Both the position numbers and the translations under genes were made by a program. From positions 3,977,826 through 4,041,825 of the forward strand of contig CP138355.1 of the NCBI GenBank assembly GCA_033584155.1: 64,000 nucleotides of DNA, in the 5' to 3' direction. The stretch is from Candidatus Electrothrix scaldis (GTDB taxonomy: Bacteria > Desulfobacterota > Desulfobulbia > Desulfobulbales > Desulfobulbaceae). The notes under the pieces were generated by a model, which saw nothing but the letters and a program-made list of their open reading frames with translations, was not told where the DNA came from and made no database searches. Shown one piece after another: positions 35,237 to 45,313 of the stretch. Positions within the stretch are counted from its first letter, which is position 1, and each line of letters opens with the position of its first letter.

Positions 35237-37585
35237 TCAACGCTTCTCCTTTCCGCCTACCCTTATCTTCTTTTTTCCAGCCTGTACCTGATATTGTTCA
35301 GGTCCTCTTTTCTTCCGAGGGAGAGAGATTTTTGGGGACCAGACCAACCAATCCTCATCAACCTTTTCTGCCAGCAGAAAATGGTCCCCCTCTTCAGCAA
35401 GCGAACCCGGCTCTTCCGGCGTGGCCATAGCAATTCCGCCAGCCAGAATAGATTCCAAGGACTCGGTTTCCACAGAGACCCCGGAAAAAAGTCCGGCTAT
35501 CATCTTGATGCCACCGGCATTCCAGAATCGCGAGCTTCGGTGGACCAGCGGGATATATCTCGGCTCAATAACCACATGGATCCAGACCATCTGCGCTGTC
35601 GGCCCCAGCTCTATACCGGTTATCCGCCCGATTTCCACCTGCCGGTAATACAACGGGCTGCCTTTTTTCAGGGAACCTATCCGTTCCGCTTCCAAAACCA
35701 AGTGCAGGCCATCCCCGGAAGCAGTGAGCTCCGGTTCACTATCCCGGACCATAAAATGCGTTTTAAAGCCACCCGTTCCGGGAAGCAAGTCAAGATACGG
35801 GCCAGAGATCATGGTATCCAGATTTCGCACCCCAGAAAGACTGATCTGGGGCTTCACCAACCAGATATCCGTTGTCCGCCGAAAAAGTTTTGTGAAGCGT
35901 TTTTGCACAACAGCCTTGGCAAGGACTTGATCCTTGTCTGAATCATACCAGGTACGAACCAGCGTGCCTACCGTGATTCCCTTATATTTGATTTTTGTCC
36001 TTGGCGTGATATCCCCACCGTCAAGAAACTCCAAAGTCAAAAAAAGCGAGCCAGCCCGCTGCGCTTCCTCCCTCCCGGGATAAAGCGAAAAAACCTGTCC
36101 TTCTTCAACTGCCTCCCCACCATCCGGTGTAAAAAAGGAAATTCCGCCTGCAATCATAGCATTCAGAGAATCTGCCTGTACAGATACTCCCTGCAAAGAG
36201 GCATCAAGTTGAAAGCCGGAAATATTATAAAATCGAGTTGTCTTTTTAACTAACCCGGCATACTGCTCATAGAGCAAGATTTCCAGATCAATACGCTCAC
36301 CAGCCTCATTTAAGTGAAGCTCCGTGACCTCACCGATTTCCTGTTTCTTATACATGACAGGAGAACCTAAACCCAAAGAGCCACTCTCTTCGGCCTCCAA
36401 GCGGAAACGCTTTCCTGGTCGCAGAAAAAGCTTTGGCATGGGCGAGGACTCGACAACAAAGCTATCCTGCCGCTCACCATCTCCGATCAGAAAGGTAATA
36501 TAAGACCCGGAAAGCATGGTTTCCAGGTTCTTTATTCCGCTCAATGAAATCTGAGGCCGCACCACCCAAAATCTGGTGTTCTCGCGAAGAATTTTTTCTG
36601 CCCTTGGGTCAAGCAGAATACTTGCTGTGACGCTGTGAAAATCTTCATTATTAATATCAATGGAACGAACAATACCTGCTTTCAGGCCACGGAACATCAC
36701 CTTGGTTCTGCCCGGTACAATCCCATCACCACTGGCGAGCTGCAAGGTCATGGGAATACCGTATTCAGCATCAGCAAAATCCTTGTACAGGGTAAACATC
36801 TGGCCGGAACGAGCAGGCGGGGTATCCTTGAGCGATTCCGCTGTGCCGCAGGTCAATCCGCCGTAGATAAGTGAGGCCATAGATTCCACATTAACACTTA
36901 ATCCCCGTTGCAGATCGCCAGTCACAGAAAGCCCGCTGGCATTCCAAAATCGGGTCCCCTCCCGAATTAAATCGGTAAATTCCGGCTGGATAAGCACATC
37001 CAGAATTATGGTTCCATTCTGCTCCAAACGATAATCATCCACCTTGCCGATGCGGAGATTCCGGCTATACACATACGATCCCCGTTGTAATGAATACAGA
37101 GTATCTGTCTTTAACTTTATGTGAAGACCAGGAGTTTCCTCACCCATGGGAGGAGGTTCGGACAAGCCATTAAAATGACGTTCTGACTTTGTCGAATTCC
37201 CCATACGCAGGGTAATATAGGCACCGCTGACTAAGGTATCCAAACCGGTAATACGCCCCGCTGAGATCTCAGGTTTAACGATCCAAAACATGGTATCAGC
37301 GACCAGCCCCTTTTTGGTTACCCTATCCATTTCAACCGTAATATCAGCGCCCTCTAACTCGCTATCCATAGCAACACTTTTAACACTTCCAACCTGGATT
37401 CCCTTATAAATAACCTTGGTCTTACCGGCAGTCACCCCCTCGGCACCGGAAAAATGCAGTGTAATCTCAATGCCGGAGTTACGATAACTGCTAATCAGCA
37501 AGCCAAAAACTATACAAAGGGCCAGGAGAGGCAGAAACCAAATAGGGGAAACTATCAATCGCTTACGAAGCACTGCTTTTTCCAT
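35237..37585 (-). CDS. PqiB/LetB-like protein with six MCE domains
   Basis: A 782-residue protein with one N-terminal membrane helix (WFLPLLALCIVFGLLISS) and six tandem MCE (MlaD) domains. Each is recognisable from TKVxYKGxxVGxV or its variant and a closing SGxYI or AGGIxx segment (VSGAYITL, IYGGLTC, LSGSYITF, IAGGISF, ISGPYLDL, LAGGIAM). Such proteins form periplasmic tubes carrying lipids between the membranes; PqiB has three and LetB seven domains. No PqiA/LetA membrane partner or PqiC lipoprotein is adjacent here. Confidence 0.85.
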   Translation of the reverse strand: MEKAVLRKRLIVSPIWFLPLLALCIVFGLLISSYRNSGIEITLHFSGAEGVTAGKTKVIYKGIQVGSVKSVAMDSELEGADITVEMDRVTKKGLVADTMFWIVKPEISAGRITGLDTLVSGAYITLRMGNSTKSERHFNGLSEPPPMGEETPGLHIKLKTDTLYSLQRGSYVYSRNLRIGKVDDYRLEQNGTIILDVLIQPEFTDLIREGTRFWNASGLSVTGDLQRGLSVNVESMASLIYGGLTCGTAESLKDTPPARSGQMFTLYKDFADAEYGIPMTLQLASGDGIVPGRTKVMFRGLKAGIVRSIDINNEDFHSVTASILLDPRAEKILRENTRFWVVRPQISLSGIKNLETMLSGSYITFLIGDGERQDSFVVESSPMPKLFLRPGKRFRLEAEESGSLGLGSPVMYKKQEIGEVTELHLNEAGERIDLEILLYEQYAGLVKKTTRFYNISGFQLDASLQGVSVQADSLNAMIAGGISFFTPDGGEAVEEGQVFSLYPGREEAQRAGSLFLTLEFLDGGDITPRTKIKYKGITVGTLVRTWYDSDKDQVLAKAVVQKRFTKLFRRTTDIWLVKPQISLSGVRNLDTMISGPYLDLLPGTGGFKTHFMVRDSEPELTASGDGLHLVLEAERIGSLKKGSPLYYRQVEIGRITGIELGPTAQMVWIHVVIEPRYIPLVHRSSRFWNAGGIKMIAGLFSGVSVETESLESILAGGIAMATPEEPGSLAEEGDHFLLAEKVDEDWLVWSPKISLPRKKRGPEQYQVQAGKKKIRVGGKEKR

Positions 37586-37763
37586 ACGTTCCTCTTCTTC
37601 GGCAACCTGATGTTACATATCAATTGCATAAACATTTTTCATTGCAAAGCGCTGAGCCCAATCCCCAGCTGCTTTCAGCAATAACAGCGAAACAATTTCT
37701 GTCAACCCCCGCCCCTTGGTGGAGAGGTTGTTTGTTTTTATCAGAAAAATCAAACGGAAAACA

Positions 37764-39447
37764 TAGCACCTAAATCCTGCAATTGATCTTTTTGGCTCAA
37801 ATGACTAACCATTTGGTGTTGTAGAAAACCAAAAATTCTGAAAATAGTTATCAGTTGATAGTAAAAAACACCGAAAAGTGCTGTTTCCAGATAAGCAGAT
37901 GCCTCTTTAAGGCTGATCAAGTAGAATATTTTGCCCCACAAGACGCACTAATCCTGTTGATGGAAAAAAATATTTCAAAAAAAGAGGTAGTAGTGCTGGT
38001 CAGTACAGCCCCACCGCCACCCAGTCATCCCACTGAGTGGAATACAGCATTCGTTCGGGAACAAATAGCTTTTGCTGCCGTCCACCAGTAGTATACTTCC
38101 CAGCCACCCGAACGAGAAATGTACGAATTGTACCTGGCTCCCAGCGACGTAATACAGCATTACCGCTCAATAAAGCCATCCATCGTATCGTGTTGTATGC
38201 CAGAATAGCAGTTTGAAACAACACACTATTTGCCCAGAAATCTTCTGTCTTGATATGTACCAACGCAGTCTGGTTTTTTGCTTCCTCAATCCAGGTTTCA
38301 CAAGTTGCTCGTTGGCCGTATCGTTTGTGGACCTGCCATGGATCAGCAATCTCACTGACCACATAACAGAAGTAATCGAACTCCTTCATCTCAAACAGGG
38401 TCGCTGGTTTTGCCGGGTCAGCCGGTTTCTCTCTGCGGACCGCAACAAAGAGTCGGGTCGAAGACCAGGTCGTACATTTATGAAAAAAGATACATTGTTC
38501 CCAACCGGCCTGCCCGGGGACCGGCTCCCAGGATTGTTTGGACAGAAGGGTGACCAGCCCCTTGAGCTTAACCTTGATCAGGTAACTATGACCATACTGA
38601 TCCAAAAGATCAAGCAGGGCACCAACAAAAAAACCGCTGTCGCCCCTGAACAAAATCCGGGTTCCATTGGGAAGGTGTGCCAGAAGTTGCTTGGTAAACT
38701 CGACAATACCATTACTTGTATAGGCATTGCCGCATCGAAGCCACCCTTGCAATATCTCTTTGCTTTCAGCGCAAAATGCAAGCAGAGGATGATACGATTT
38801 TGCACCGCGTTTATGTGGATTAAACCCTTTGGCCGCTCCTTGCTGAGAACCGTATACCGTCTTTTCTGTGGAATCCACATCAACAACCAGACAGTGGGCT
38901 GCACCGACTTTACTTTTCCCGGATCGCAATCCCTTACGCCACATGCGAGCACGCAACCGATGATTAAGAACTTCCAGGTTATTGATATGACGATAGCTGA
39001 ATGTTCGAAAAAGGCGGCCAAAGGTTGTTTCGTCCGGGATTAACCGCCATCCTGCTATCCGGCAAAGTACGCTATCTGCCCAGACTGTTGCAATATTGCT
39101 GATAGAACGAGCTCCGCCGATAATAGCTATCAAAGGGAGAAATATTATATCAACTGCATCATAAGTGGCGGTGGCTCCGCGTTGATGTTCTAAAGTTTCC
39201 TGGATAAGCTGGCCAACATTATGTTTTTGCAGGAACTTTACGGCAGGAATCAAGCCTGCCTGTGCTGTAACCCCTTTTGCTCCTTTATTAATTTGTATTT
39301 TTTTGGGCGAGACTCGGGCAGATCGTTTATTCTGTTTAGACTTCATAAAAATAGTGACCCTCTTCTGTAGTAATTTTACCTTTAACATATTGAGGATTAT
39401 ACTATTTTTACGATACCCTTTCAACTAATTGCAGGATTTAGGTAGCA
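37764..39447 (-). mobile_element. IS1380-family insertion sequence with target duplication
   Basis: The element proper is 37769-39442 (1674 bp). Its ends share the inverted repeat CCTAAATCCTGCAATT exactly, and a 5-bp direct duplication TAGCA flanks it (37764-37768 and 39443-39447). The single transposase gene is intact. Exact ends and a clean duplication point to a recent insertion. Confidence 0.9.
38000..39424 (-). CDS. IS1380-family transposase
   Basis: A 474-residue DDE transposase. LVVDVDSTEKTVYGSQ holds the first Asp, ILFRGDSGFF the second, and the YGQRATCETWIEEAKNQT block the Glu, as in IS1380/IS4-related enzymes. An internal ATG near 39346 may be the true start, giving about 448 residues. 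Confidence 0.9.
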   Translation of the reverse strand: MKGYRKNSIILNMLKVKLLQKRVTIFMKSKQNKRSARVSPKKIQINKGAKGVTAQAGLIPAVKFLQKHNVGQLIQETLEHQRGATATYDAVDIIFLPLIAIIGGARSISNIATVWADSVLCRIAGWRLIPDETTFGRLFRTFSYRHINNLEVLNHRLRARMWRKGLRSGKSKVGAAHCLVVDVDSTEKTVYGSQQGAAKGFNPHKRGAKSYHPLLAFCAESKEILQGWLRCGNAYTSNGIVEFTKQLLAHLPNGTRILFRGDSGFFVGALLDLLDQYGHSYLIKVKLKGLVTLLSKQSWEPVPGQAGWEQCIFFHKCTTWSSTRLFVAVRREKPADPAKPATLFEMKEFDYFCYVVSEIADPWQVHKRYGQRATCETWIEEAKNQTALVHIKTEDFWANSVLFQTAILAYNTIRWMALLSGNAVLRRWEPGTIRTFLVRVAGKYTTGGRQQKLFVPERMLYSTQWDDWVAVGLY

Positions 39448-39775
39448 GCATTTTTCACCCATGTCAAACCGACCCTTTTATAGTGGCAAAGATGAAAAAG
39501 ATTGCGAAATGACGAAGAATGCCATACCATATTTTATATTAAACAGTCCTGCCATGAATGGACACTTAAGTAAAGTGGGTATTTTTTCTCAAAATCCCGC
39601 TCAAAGCATTGCCTGAATTAGTATAAAACGCACATATAATGAAAGTGCGTTCCTTTTAATAGATTTTACCTTTTGCCTGATATTGTCGGTCGAACAGCGC
39701 TGGTCGCTGTAAGGAACAAGGGAGTAAAAACACATTTCCTCCACAGTACCTGTCCACTGACACATACTTTTTCTC
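39448..39775. other. Intergenic region with a possible hairpin
   Basis: No gene recognised. A 7-bp stem AACGCAC/GTGCGTT with an 11-nt loop lies near 39628-39652, followed by a T-rich stretch. The next gene start (39776) lacks a clear ribosome site. Confidence 0.4.
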
Positions 39776-42472
39776 ATGACCAACAGATACATCAGCACAC
39801 TTTCCACGGTCCGCAAACAGGATATCAAAAAGGTCGGCGGAAAGGGAGCAAATCTGGGTGAACTTGCGGGCAAAGGTTTTCCTGTCCCTTCCGGCTTTGT
39901 CGTCTCAGCAGAGGCATACAGCGTTTTTCTGGATTCTCTGCGCCTGCAAAAAATCTTACAATCCCTTAAAAAGGCAGGCAAGAATGAGCTTTCCCGGGCC
40001 TGTGGACTTATTCGCAACACCATCACCAATGCAAGCTTTCCTGGAGAGCTGGCTGAGAGTATTCTTGCTGCGCACCACCAACTCATAGGCAATAAGGAAA
40101 ACGAAACCGTCTGCGCTGTACGCAGTTCCGCAACCACAGAGGATCTCTCTGGCGCCAGTTTTGCCGGTCAACATGCTACCTATTATTATGTTGAGCGGGC
40201 CAACCTCCTGCGCATGATTCAATATTGCTGGGCCTCCCTCTGGAGCAAAGAGGCTGTCAGCTACCGCAATGCCTGCGGCATAGATCATTCCACCACAATG
40301 GCAGTTGTTATCCAGGAAATGGTTCGTTCCGAAATTTCCGGCATTACCTTTACCGCCAACCCTGTTACCCAGGCAAACGAAATCGTTATCGAGGCATCCT
40401 GGGGTATGGGCGCGGCTATTGTCGACGGGCGCGTTACCCCTGATCGCTATATCCTGGACCACAACACCTTGCAGGTGCTTGACCAACGGATCGCGGAAAA
40501 AAACGTCATGGTGCCCAATAAACTCCAGCCGGAAACAGCCTCCCGCCTGGCAGAGGTTCCGCCAGAGCTCCAGCAACAACAGACCTTGAGCCCGGAGCTC
40601 CTCAAAACCGTTGCCTCCTGGGCACTCAAGGCAGAAACACATTTCGGCTCTCCCCAAAATATGGAATGGGCCATTTCTGGAGATCGCTTCTACATTCTCC
40701 AGTCGCGTGCCATTGCTTCCATCGCCCACAAAAGCAGGACTCTGGAACCACCAGGAAAATACGTTTTATTCAAACCGGCAATCAACGGCTCAACCGCACC
40801 CTTTACCCCACTAACAACAAACCTGATGTCTCTGGCAGCGTCCCCCCTGTTGCACCCGATCCACGGACATTGTTACCTGAACCTCAAATATCTTCGTGCC
40901 CTTCTTCCTTTCAAACTCTCTGATCGTGAATTAGTTGACCTTGTCGCGGGCCTCTCTCCAGAGCAGCCAGAACATCCCCTGGCCCAACAAAAAATTTCTC
41001 TCTTCAGACTGCTCCTCTCACTCCCTCTCTGGCTCGGCGGATACTTTCTTTTCGGCGTTTTTTTTGCCCGCACCCGCAATATGCCGAAAAATTTCTCTGA
41101 ACAGTACAAAGAGATACTACGGTCAGTGGAAAAAAACTCAAGTAAAAAACCACTGAACAAATTACTGCGTCTCAGCCTTCTGCCAAAACTTTTTGATCCT
41201 ATCGGCAGCGTCCCGCTTTGGCTCAATATTGTCTCGGTTCGACACCTTTTTTTCTTCATTCCGCTCAGAAACTTTATTGCACGCAGATTGCCAGCACTCC
41301 ACGCGGAGGCTTCTTCTCTATTCCACATACAAAGGAGCCACAGGCTCTATCCAGAGGCTATGCAAACTGCTCTAGAACAACTAACCCTGAAGGCAGGACA
41401 GTTTCCCGCAATTCGAGAGCAGTTCTTCAAACGCCCGCCTGAACAGGTCATTCATGCCCTGAAAAAAAATCCTAACGCCCGCCCCTTTCTCCAACTCTTT
41501 AACGACTTTATTGAACAGCAGGGCTATAGGGCCACCCAGGAATTGGAATTACAATCTGTGCGTTGGGAAGAGAATCAAAACCATATCATCAAACTGATAC
41601 GGGAACGCCTCCTTCATCCTCCCGAGAAAAAAGAGGAATCTTCTCCAGAGAAAAAAAATAAGGCCATGAGGAGAATCAAACAGGAATTGGGACAATCTAC
41701 CATAGAAAAGTTGTTTCACCCTCGCTGGTATTTCCTCCTGTTCCTTCACAAGGCAAGCAAGAGACTGCTTGAAATAAGCGAGACCTCCCTTTCCTACCAC
41801 CTGATGGCAATGTCGATTGTCAGAAAAAAACTTCTGATCCTGGAAGAAGAGTTTCTCACCCGAGGAGCTCTGCGATGCAAGGGAGATATCTTTTTCCTCC
41901 ATTTCCGGGAGATTATGAACATCCAGCAGGGCCTGCTAGGCTGGCCAGATATTGAGGAGGTCATCCATCAACGGCGCCACGATCTTATCCGGGCAACAAG
42001 GAAGACTCCTCCCAGGACCATTGGTGTAGATTTACCCGAGAATAGCCAGGTCAGCTTGACCTCCTTTACAGCACCCCGGGTCATTCTTCCTGGCCAGACC
42101 GCATCACCGGGCAGTTACACAGGACGGGCCCGGGTCATCCTGGATCACCACAAAGATACGACATTGCTTCCAGGAGAAATCCTGGTGGCCCCGTATACCG
42201 ATCCGAGCTGGACCCCGCTTTTCCTCATTGCAGGGGGAGCGGTTATAGAAATAGGGAGCTACCTCTCCCATGCCGGAACAGCGGCCCGTGAATATACCCT
42301 GCCCTGTATCGTTGATGTTGCTGAATGCACCAAGCGCATCCAGGACGGTGACCTTTTATGGATAAACGGAGAAAAAGGGGAAGTACATATACTCGAAGCC
42401 AAAAATCCGGCTGAAGAAAAAAACGCAGAAGAAACTTTGCAAAAGGTAGAAAAAGAGAACATCAAGGAGTGA
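39776..42472 (+). CDS. PEP-utilizing / rifampicin phosphotransferase-like enzyme
   Basis: An 898-residue dikinase. The N-terminal ATP-grasp domain (VGGKGANLGELAGKGFPVPSGF; AVRSSATTEDLSGASFAGQ; EISGITFTANP) is as in PEP synthase. A large variable middle domain follows. The C-terminal swivelling domain has a phospho-acceptor His832 in SHAGTAAREYTLPCIV. The PEP/pyruvate TIM barrel is absent, as in rifampicin phosphotransferase, where ATP's beta-phosphate goes to an antibiotic. The middle domain, which sets specificity, contains a basic region and a hydrophobic patch (LPLWLGGYFLFGVFF). Substrate unknown. Confidence 0.82.
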   Translation: MTNRYISTLSTVRKQDIKKVGGKGANLGELAGKGFPVPSGFVVSAEAYSVFLDSLRLQKILQSLKKAGKNELSRACGLIRNTITNASFPGELAESILAAHHQLIGNKENETVCAVRSSATTEDLSGASFAGQHATYYYVERANLLRMIQYCWASLWSKEAVSYRNACGIDHSTTMAVVIQEMVRSEISGITFTANPVTQANEIVIEASWGMGAAIVDGRVTPDRYILDHNTLQVLDQRIAEKNVMVPNKLQPETASRLAEVPPELQQQQTLSPELLKTVASWALKAETHFGSPQNMEWAISGDRFYILQSRAIASIAHKSRTLEPPGKYVLFKPAINGSTAPFTPLTTNLMSLAASPLLHPIHGHCYLNLKYLRALLPFKLSDRELVDLVAGLSPEQPEHPLAQQKISLFRLLLSLPLWLGGYFLFGVFFARTRNMPKNFSEQYKEILRSVEKNSSKKPLNKLLRLSLLPKLFDPIGSVPLWLNIVSVRHLFFFIPLRNFIARRLPALHAEASSLFHIQRSHRLYPEAMQTALEQLTLKAGQFPAIREQFFKRPPEQVIHALKKNPNARPFLQLFNDFIEQQGYRATQELELQSVRWEENQNHIIKLIRERLLHPPEKKEESSPEKKNKAMRRIKQELGQSTIEKLFHPRWYFLLFLHKASKRLLEISETSLSYHLMAMSIVRKKLLILEEEFLTRGALRCKGDIFFLHFREIMNIQQGLLGWPDIEEVIHQRRHDLIRATRKTPPRTIGVDLPENSQVSLTSFTAPRVILPGQTASPGSYTGRARVILDHHKDTTLLPGEILVAPYTDPSWTPLFLIAGGAVIEIGSYLSHAGTAAREYTLPCIVDVAECTKRIQDGDLLWINGEKGEVHILEAKNPAEEKNAEETLQKVEKENIKE

Positions 42473-43781
42473 TTATTTCTCCAAAAACGACTTCGTCCTG
42501 CACCTGAACAAGTCGAACCGGCACCACGCAGCCCACCACATCCGCCTCCCTCTGCATTCCCTGACAGCGAACAGGTATATAATTCTCTGAAAATCCTTTC
42601 AGCAAACCGCTCTGCTCATCAACCCCTTCAAACAACACCCTTTGTTCGGTCCCGCAATGCTGCTGATAAAACTCCACCCGTTTTTGCGCGTCAAGAGCAC
42701 GTAACCGAGCAACCCTCGCGTCTTTGACCGGGCCGGGTACCTGATCTGCAAACTTGGCAGCTGCGGTTCCAGGTCGGAGGGAATAGGGAAAGATATGCAG
42801 GTAGCTAATAGGTAAGCTGGCAAGAAAAGCAAGACCATTCTCCGCTCCCTGTTCATCCTCACCGGGAAAACCAGCCAGAATATCACAGCCAATTGCTGCA
42901 TGGGGCAAAACTGTACGAACCCGCCTGATAACCTCGGCAAAATCCCCGGTGCTGTACTTCCGGCGCATTCGCTTGAGGATACCATCATCCCCGCTTTGGA
43001 GAGGAATATGCAGGTGAGGCATGAAATTGGCAAAGCCGGTCATCAGGTCCAGCAAACGCTCATTCACCTCCGCAGGTTCTACAGAGCTGAGACGAATCCG
43101 CAATGACGAAAAACGGCGACATAAGGTTTCCAGCAAGGAGTAAATATTCTCTCCCTCGGCAAGATCAAGCCCGTATTTCCCCACATTAATCCCTGTAATC
43201 ACCAGCTCTTGATATCCCTCCTCGACAAAAACCTCGACCTGCGCCAAGACCTCTGCCAGCGGAAGACTCCGGCATCGTCCTCTGGTGTAGGGAACAATGC
43301 AATAGGAACAGAAATTATTGCACCCATCCTGGATACGGAGATAGGCCCTGGTCCTGCCACTGAATCGTCGTACCGGCAACGGGCAGATTTCCTGAGCCTT
43401 TGCAACATCCCGAAATGAAGGAATCTCCTCATGTTCATTCAGAGCTGTCCTGATCAGGAGATGCTTGTCAGCATTAGCAATCACGACTAAGGACGGGTCA
43501 GCAACCTGCTCCTGCAACTCCTCACCAGTCAGCTGAGCATAACAGCCTGTCACTACAAAACGGGCCTCCGGGTTATCACGCCGGAGCCTGCGGATCAGTT
43601 GACGCGATTGCTGCCCTGCCCTGGCAGTAACTGCACAGGTATTGACGACCACGATTTCCGCACCTTCTGATGCGGTGACCACTTCGCAGCCCTGCTCCTG
43701 AAATTGGGAGATAAAAGAGGCAGACTCAAATTGGTTGACCTTGCATCCCAAGGTCGTGACAGCGACTTTTCGTTTTTTCAC
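42462..43781 (-). CDS. mtaB: tRNA t6A37 methylthiotransferase
   Basis: About 439 residues from GTG 43781 (SD GATGGAG just upstream; the frame is open to 43877). The enzyme adds methylthio to t6A37 of tRNA(ANN), giving ms2t6A. Visible are the N-terminal UPF0004 domain (TTLGCKVNQFES, NTCAVTARAGQQSR, GCYAQ), radical SAM motif CNNFCSYC with YTRGRCRS, and a C-terminal TRAM-like region. The two domains bind separate 4Fe-4S clusters. The 3' end overlaps the end of the convergent PEP-utilizing gene by 11 bp. Confidence 0.92.
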   Translation of the reverse strand: MKKRKVAVTTLGCKVNQFESASFISQFQEQGCEVVTASEGAEIVVVNTCAVTARAGQQSRQLIRRLRRDNPEARFVVTGCYAQLTGEELQEQVADPSLVVIANADKHLLIRTALNEHEEIPSFRDVAKAQEICPLPVRRFSGRTRAYLRIQDGCNNFCSYCIVPYTRGRCRSLPLAEVLAQVEVFVEEGYQELVITGINVGKYGLDLAEGENIYSLLETLCRRFSSLRIRLSSVEPAEVNERLLDLMTGFANFMPHLHIPLQSGDDGILKRMRRKYSTGDFAEVIRRVRTVLPHAAIGCDILAGFPGEDEQGAENGLAFLASLPISYLHIFPYSLRPGTAAAKFADQVPGPVKDARVARLRALDAQKRVEFYQQHCGTEQRVLFEGVDEQSGLLKGFSENYIPVRCQGMQREADVVGCVVPVRLVQVQDEVVFGEIITP

Positions 43782-43894
43782 GGTACTCCATCCATCGGTT
43801 ATCTGTATTGTGCTCAATTGACAGCAAGAGTACCCTGTTTTTCCTACCCTGCCCACCTCTTTCATAACTGAGGGCATGCTGTGTTAAGTATACT

Positions 43895-44413
43895 CTATAT
43901 ATGATATTTATTATAAATCTCCTTCCGTATTGGGCAGCTACAAAAAGTATTTTCTCCAACCGAGTATTTATGCCCGCAGTATTTATCAGCAAGACATTTC
44001 ACATACAGAATTGACTCAAAGACACAGTCTGTTACTTCGCACAAATGATCCAGTTCTCCATTTAAACAAAAAAAACCTTTTTCGCATTCGGCCACCATAT
44101 CTTTCACGTCATCACTGACGACAATGTCCATTCTCTCGCAAATATTTTTTTCCCTATCACTTTCTTTTGTACTCGAAACGAAATCTTCTTCTTTGAGTTT
44201 ATCAAGATGCTTGCAATAGCACAGCAAGTGATAGTTATATATTGTTTTCTTCGTATAGAATGACAAACAGGAGAACCACCTCATTTTGTCAGCCAATTCT
44301 CTTTTCCTCACCCCTTTCAGCGGGCAGTTCGGATTGTCCAAATACAGCGGACAAGAATGAGCCAACCTAATTATTTTATTGCTGTATTCATCTTCTTTTT
44401 CCTCTTGTGGCAT
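43895..44413 (-). CDS. Cysteine-rich hypothetical protein
   Basis: A 172-residue protein with about 17 cysteines. The N-terminal half has CPLYLDNPNCPLKGVRKRE followed by LCYCKH; the C-terminal half has CEKGFFCLNGELDHLCEVTDC and CSCPIRKEIYNKY. The first half resembles short Cys-rich proteins of unknown function in sulfate reducers (impression only). Metal binding is likely. AT-richer than the neighbouring mtaB. Confidence 0.55.
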   Translation of the reverse strand: MPQEEKEDEYSNKIIRLAHSCPLYLDNPNCPLKGVRKRELADKMRWFSCLSFYTKKTIYNYHLLCYCKHLDKLKEEDFVSSTKESDREKNICERMDIVVSDDVKDMVAECEKGFFCLNGELDHLCEVTDCVFESILYVKCLADKYCGHKYSVGENTFCSCPIRKEIYNKYHI

Positions 44414-44754
44414 TTCCGACGATCTCCAACAGGTTCAAAATGAAACGTACTTAATTTTCTCGATGAAAATAAAATAACAAAAAACCACAAAAAAGTATTA
44501 CTGTCAATATCTCTCAAAAAACAGCACGATCTCTTCATACCCCCTTCTCAAGGCGCCCCCCAGACTCTCGCCAGCTATTCCTTGCAAAGGTCAAGCGCCA
44601 AATTGTGAGGTACTTTCCCCATGCAAAGCTCGGAAAAACACAAGTACTTGCTTTTGCTCCCTCATCCGATTATTCTTGAGCAATTTATTTGTCTGGCCCA
44701 TATATATTTGCGCAGGGCATCGCTATATCGTTATTGCTTCCATCAAGGTGAAAC
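44414..44754. other. Intergenic region, no gene seen
   Basis: Separates divergent genes (Cys-rich protein on minus, hpt on plus). It is AT-rich near both ends. The only clear element is the hpt ribosome site AAGGTG at about 44745. No repeat or RNA gene was recognised. Confidence 0.5.
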
Positions 44755-45276
44755 ATGAAAATAAACAAAACCATTCTTCAACGTCAGGAAATCGCGGAAC
44801 GAATTGAGACTCTCGGTCAGCAGCTCAGCAAAGACTATGCCGGGAAAAAGCTGGTTGCGATTGGTATCCTGAACGGTGCCTTTATTTTTCTTGCCGATCT
44901 GGTCCGGGCTATTGACCTACCTCTTGAGGTCGATTTCATCCGGGTGGCAAGCTATGGGGAGGCTACGGAAAGCAGCGGCTCCATCACCCTGAGTAAGGAA
45001 CCGGAACTTGATCTGGCAGGTAAAGACGTTCTCCTTGTGGAAGACATCGTGGACAGTGGCACCACGATGGCCTGGTTGCAGGAATATTTCACCACCCAGC
45101 ACAAGGCCAACTCGGTCAAAGCCTGCACCCTGATTGATAAAGATGAGCGGCGAACCGTTGAGGTGCAGATCGACTATGCGGGCTTTAAGCTTGAAAGAGG
45201 TTTTCTCGTGGGATATGGGTTGGATTGCGCCCAGGCCTATCGCAATCTGCCGGATATTTGTTCGTTGGGGGAATAG
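44755..45276 (+). CDS. hpt: Hypoxanthine phosphoribosyltransferase
   Basis: A 173-residue purine salvage enzyme converting hypoxanthine (and guanine) with PRPP to the nucleotide. The PRPP loop is VLLVEDIVDSGTTMAW (about residues 96-110), with an N-terminal GILNGAFIFLADL loop and a C-terminal VGYGLDCAQAYRNLPDI, all typical of Hpt. Length is normal and the SD AAGGTG is well placed. Confidence 0.93.
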   Translation: MKINKTILQRQEIAERIETLGQQLSKDYAGKKLVAIGILNGAFIFLADLVRAIDLPLEVDFIRVASYGEATESSGSITLSKEPELDLAGKDVLLVEDIVDSGTTMAWLQEYFTTQHKANSVKACTLIDKDERRTVEVQIDYAGFKLERGFLVGYGLDCAQAYRNLPDICSLGE

Positions 45277-45313
45277 CGCGACCGCACCCGGTGCTTTATC
45301 GCCTCAAAAAGAC

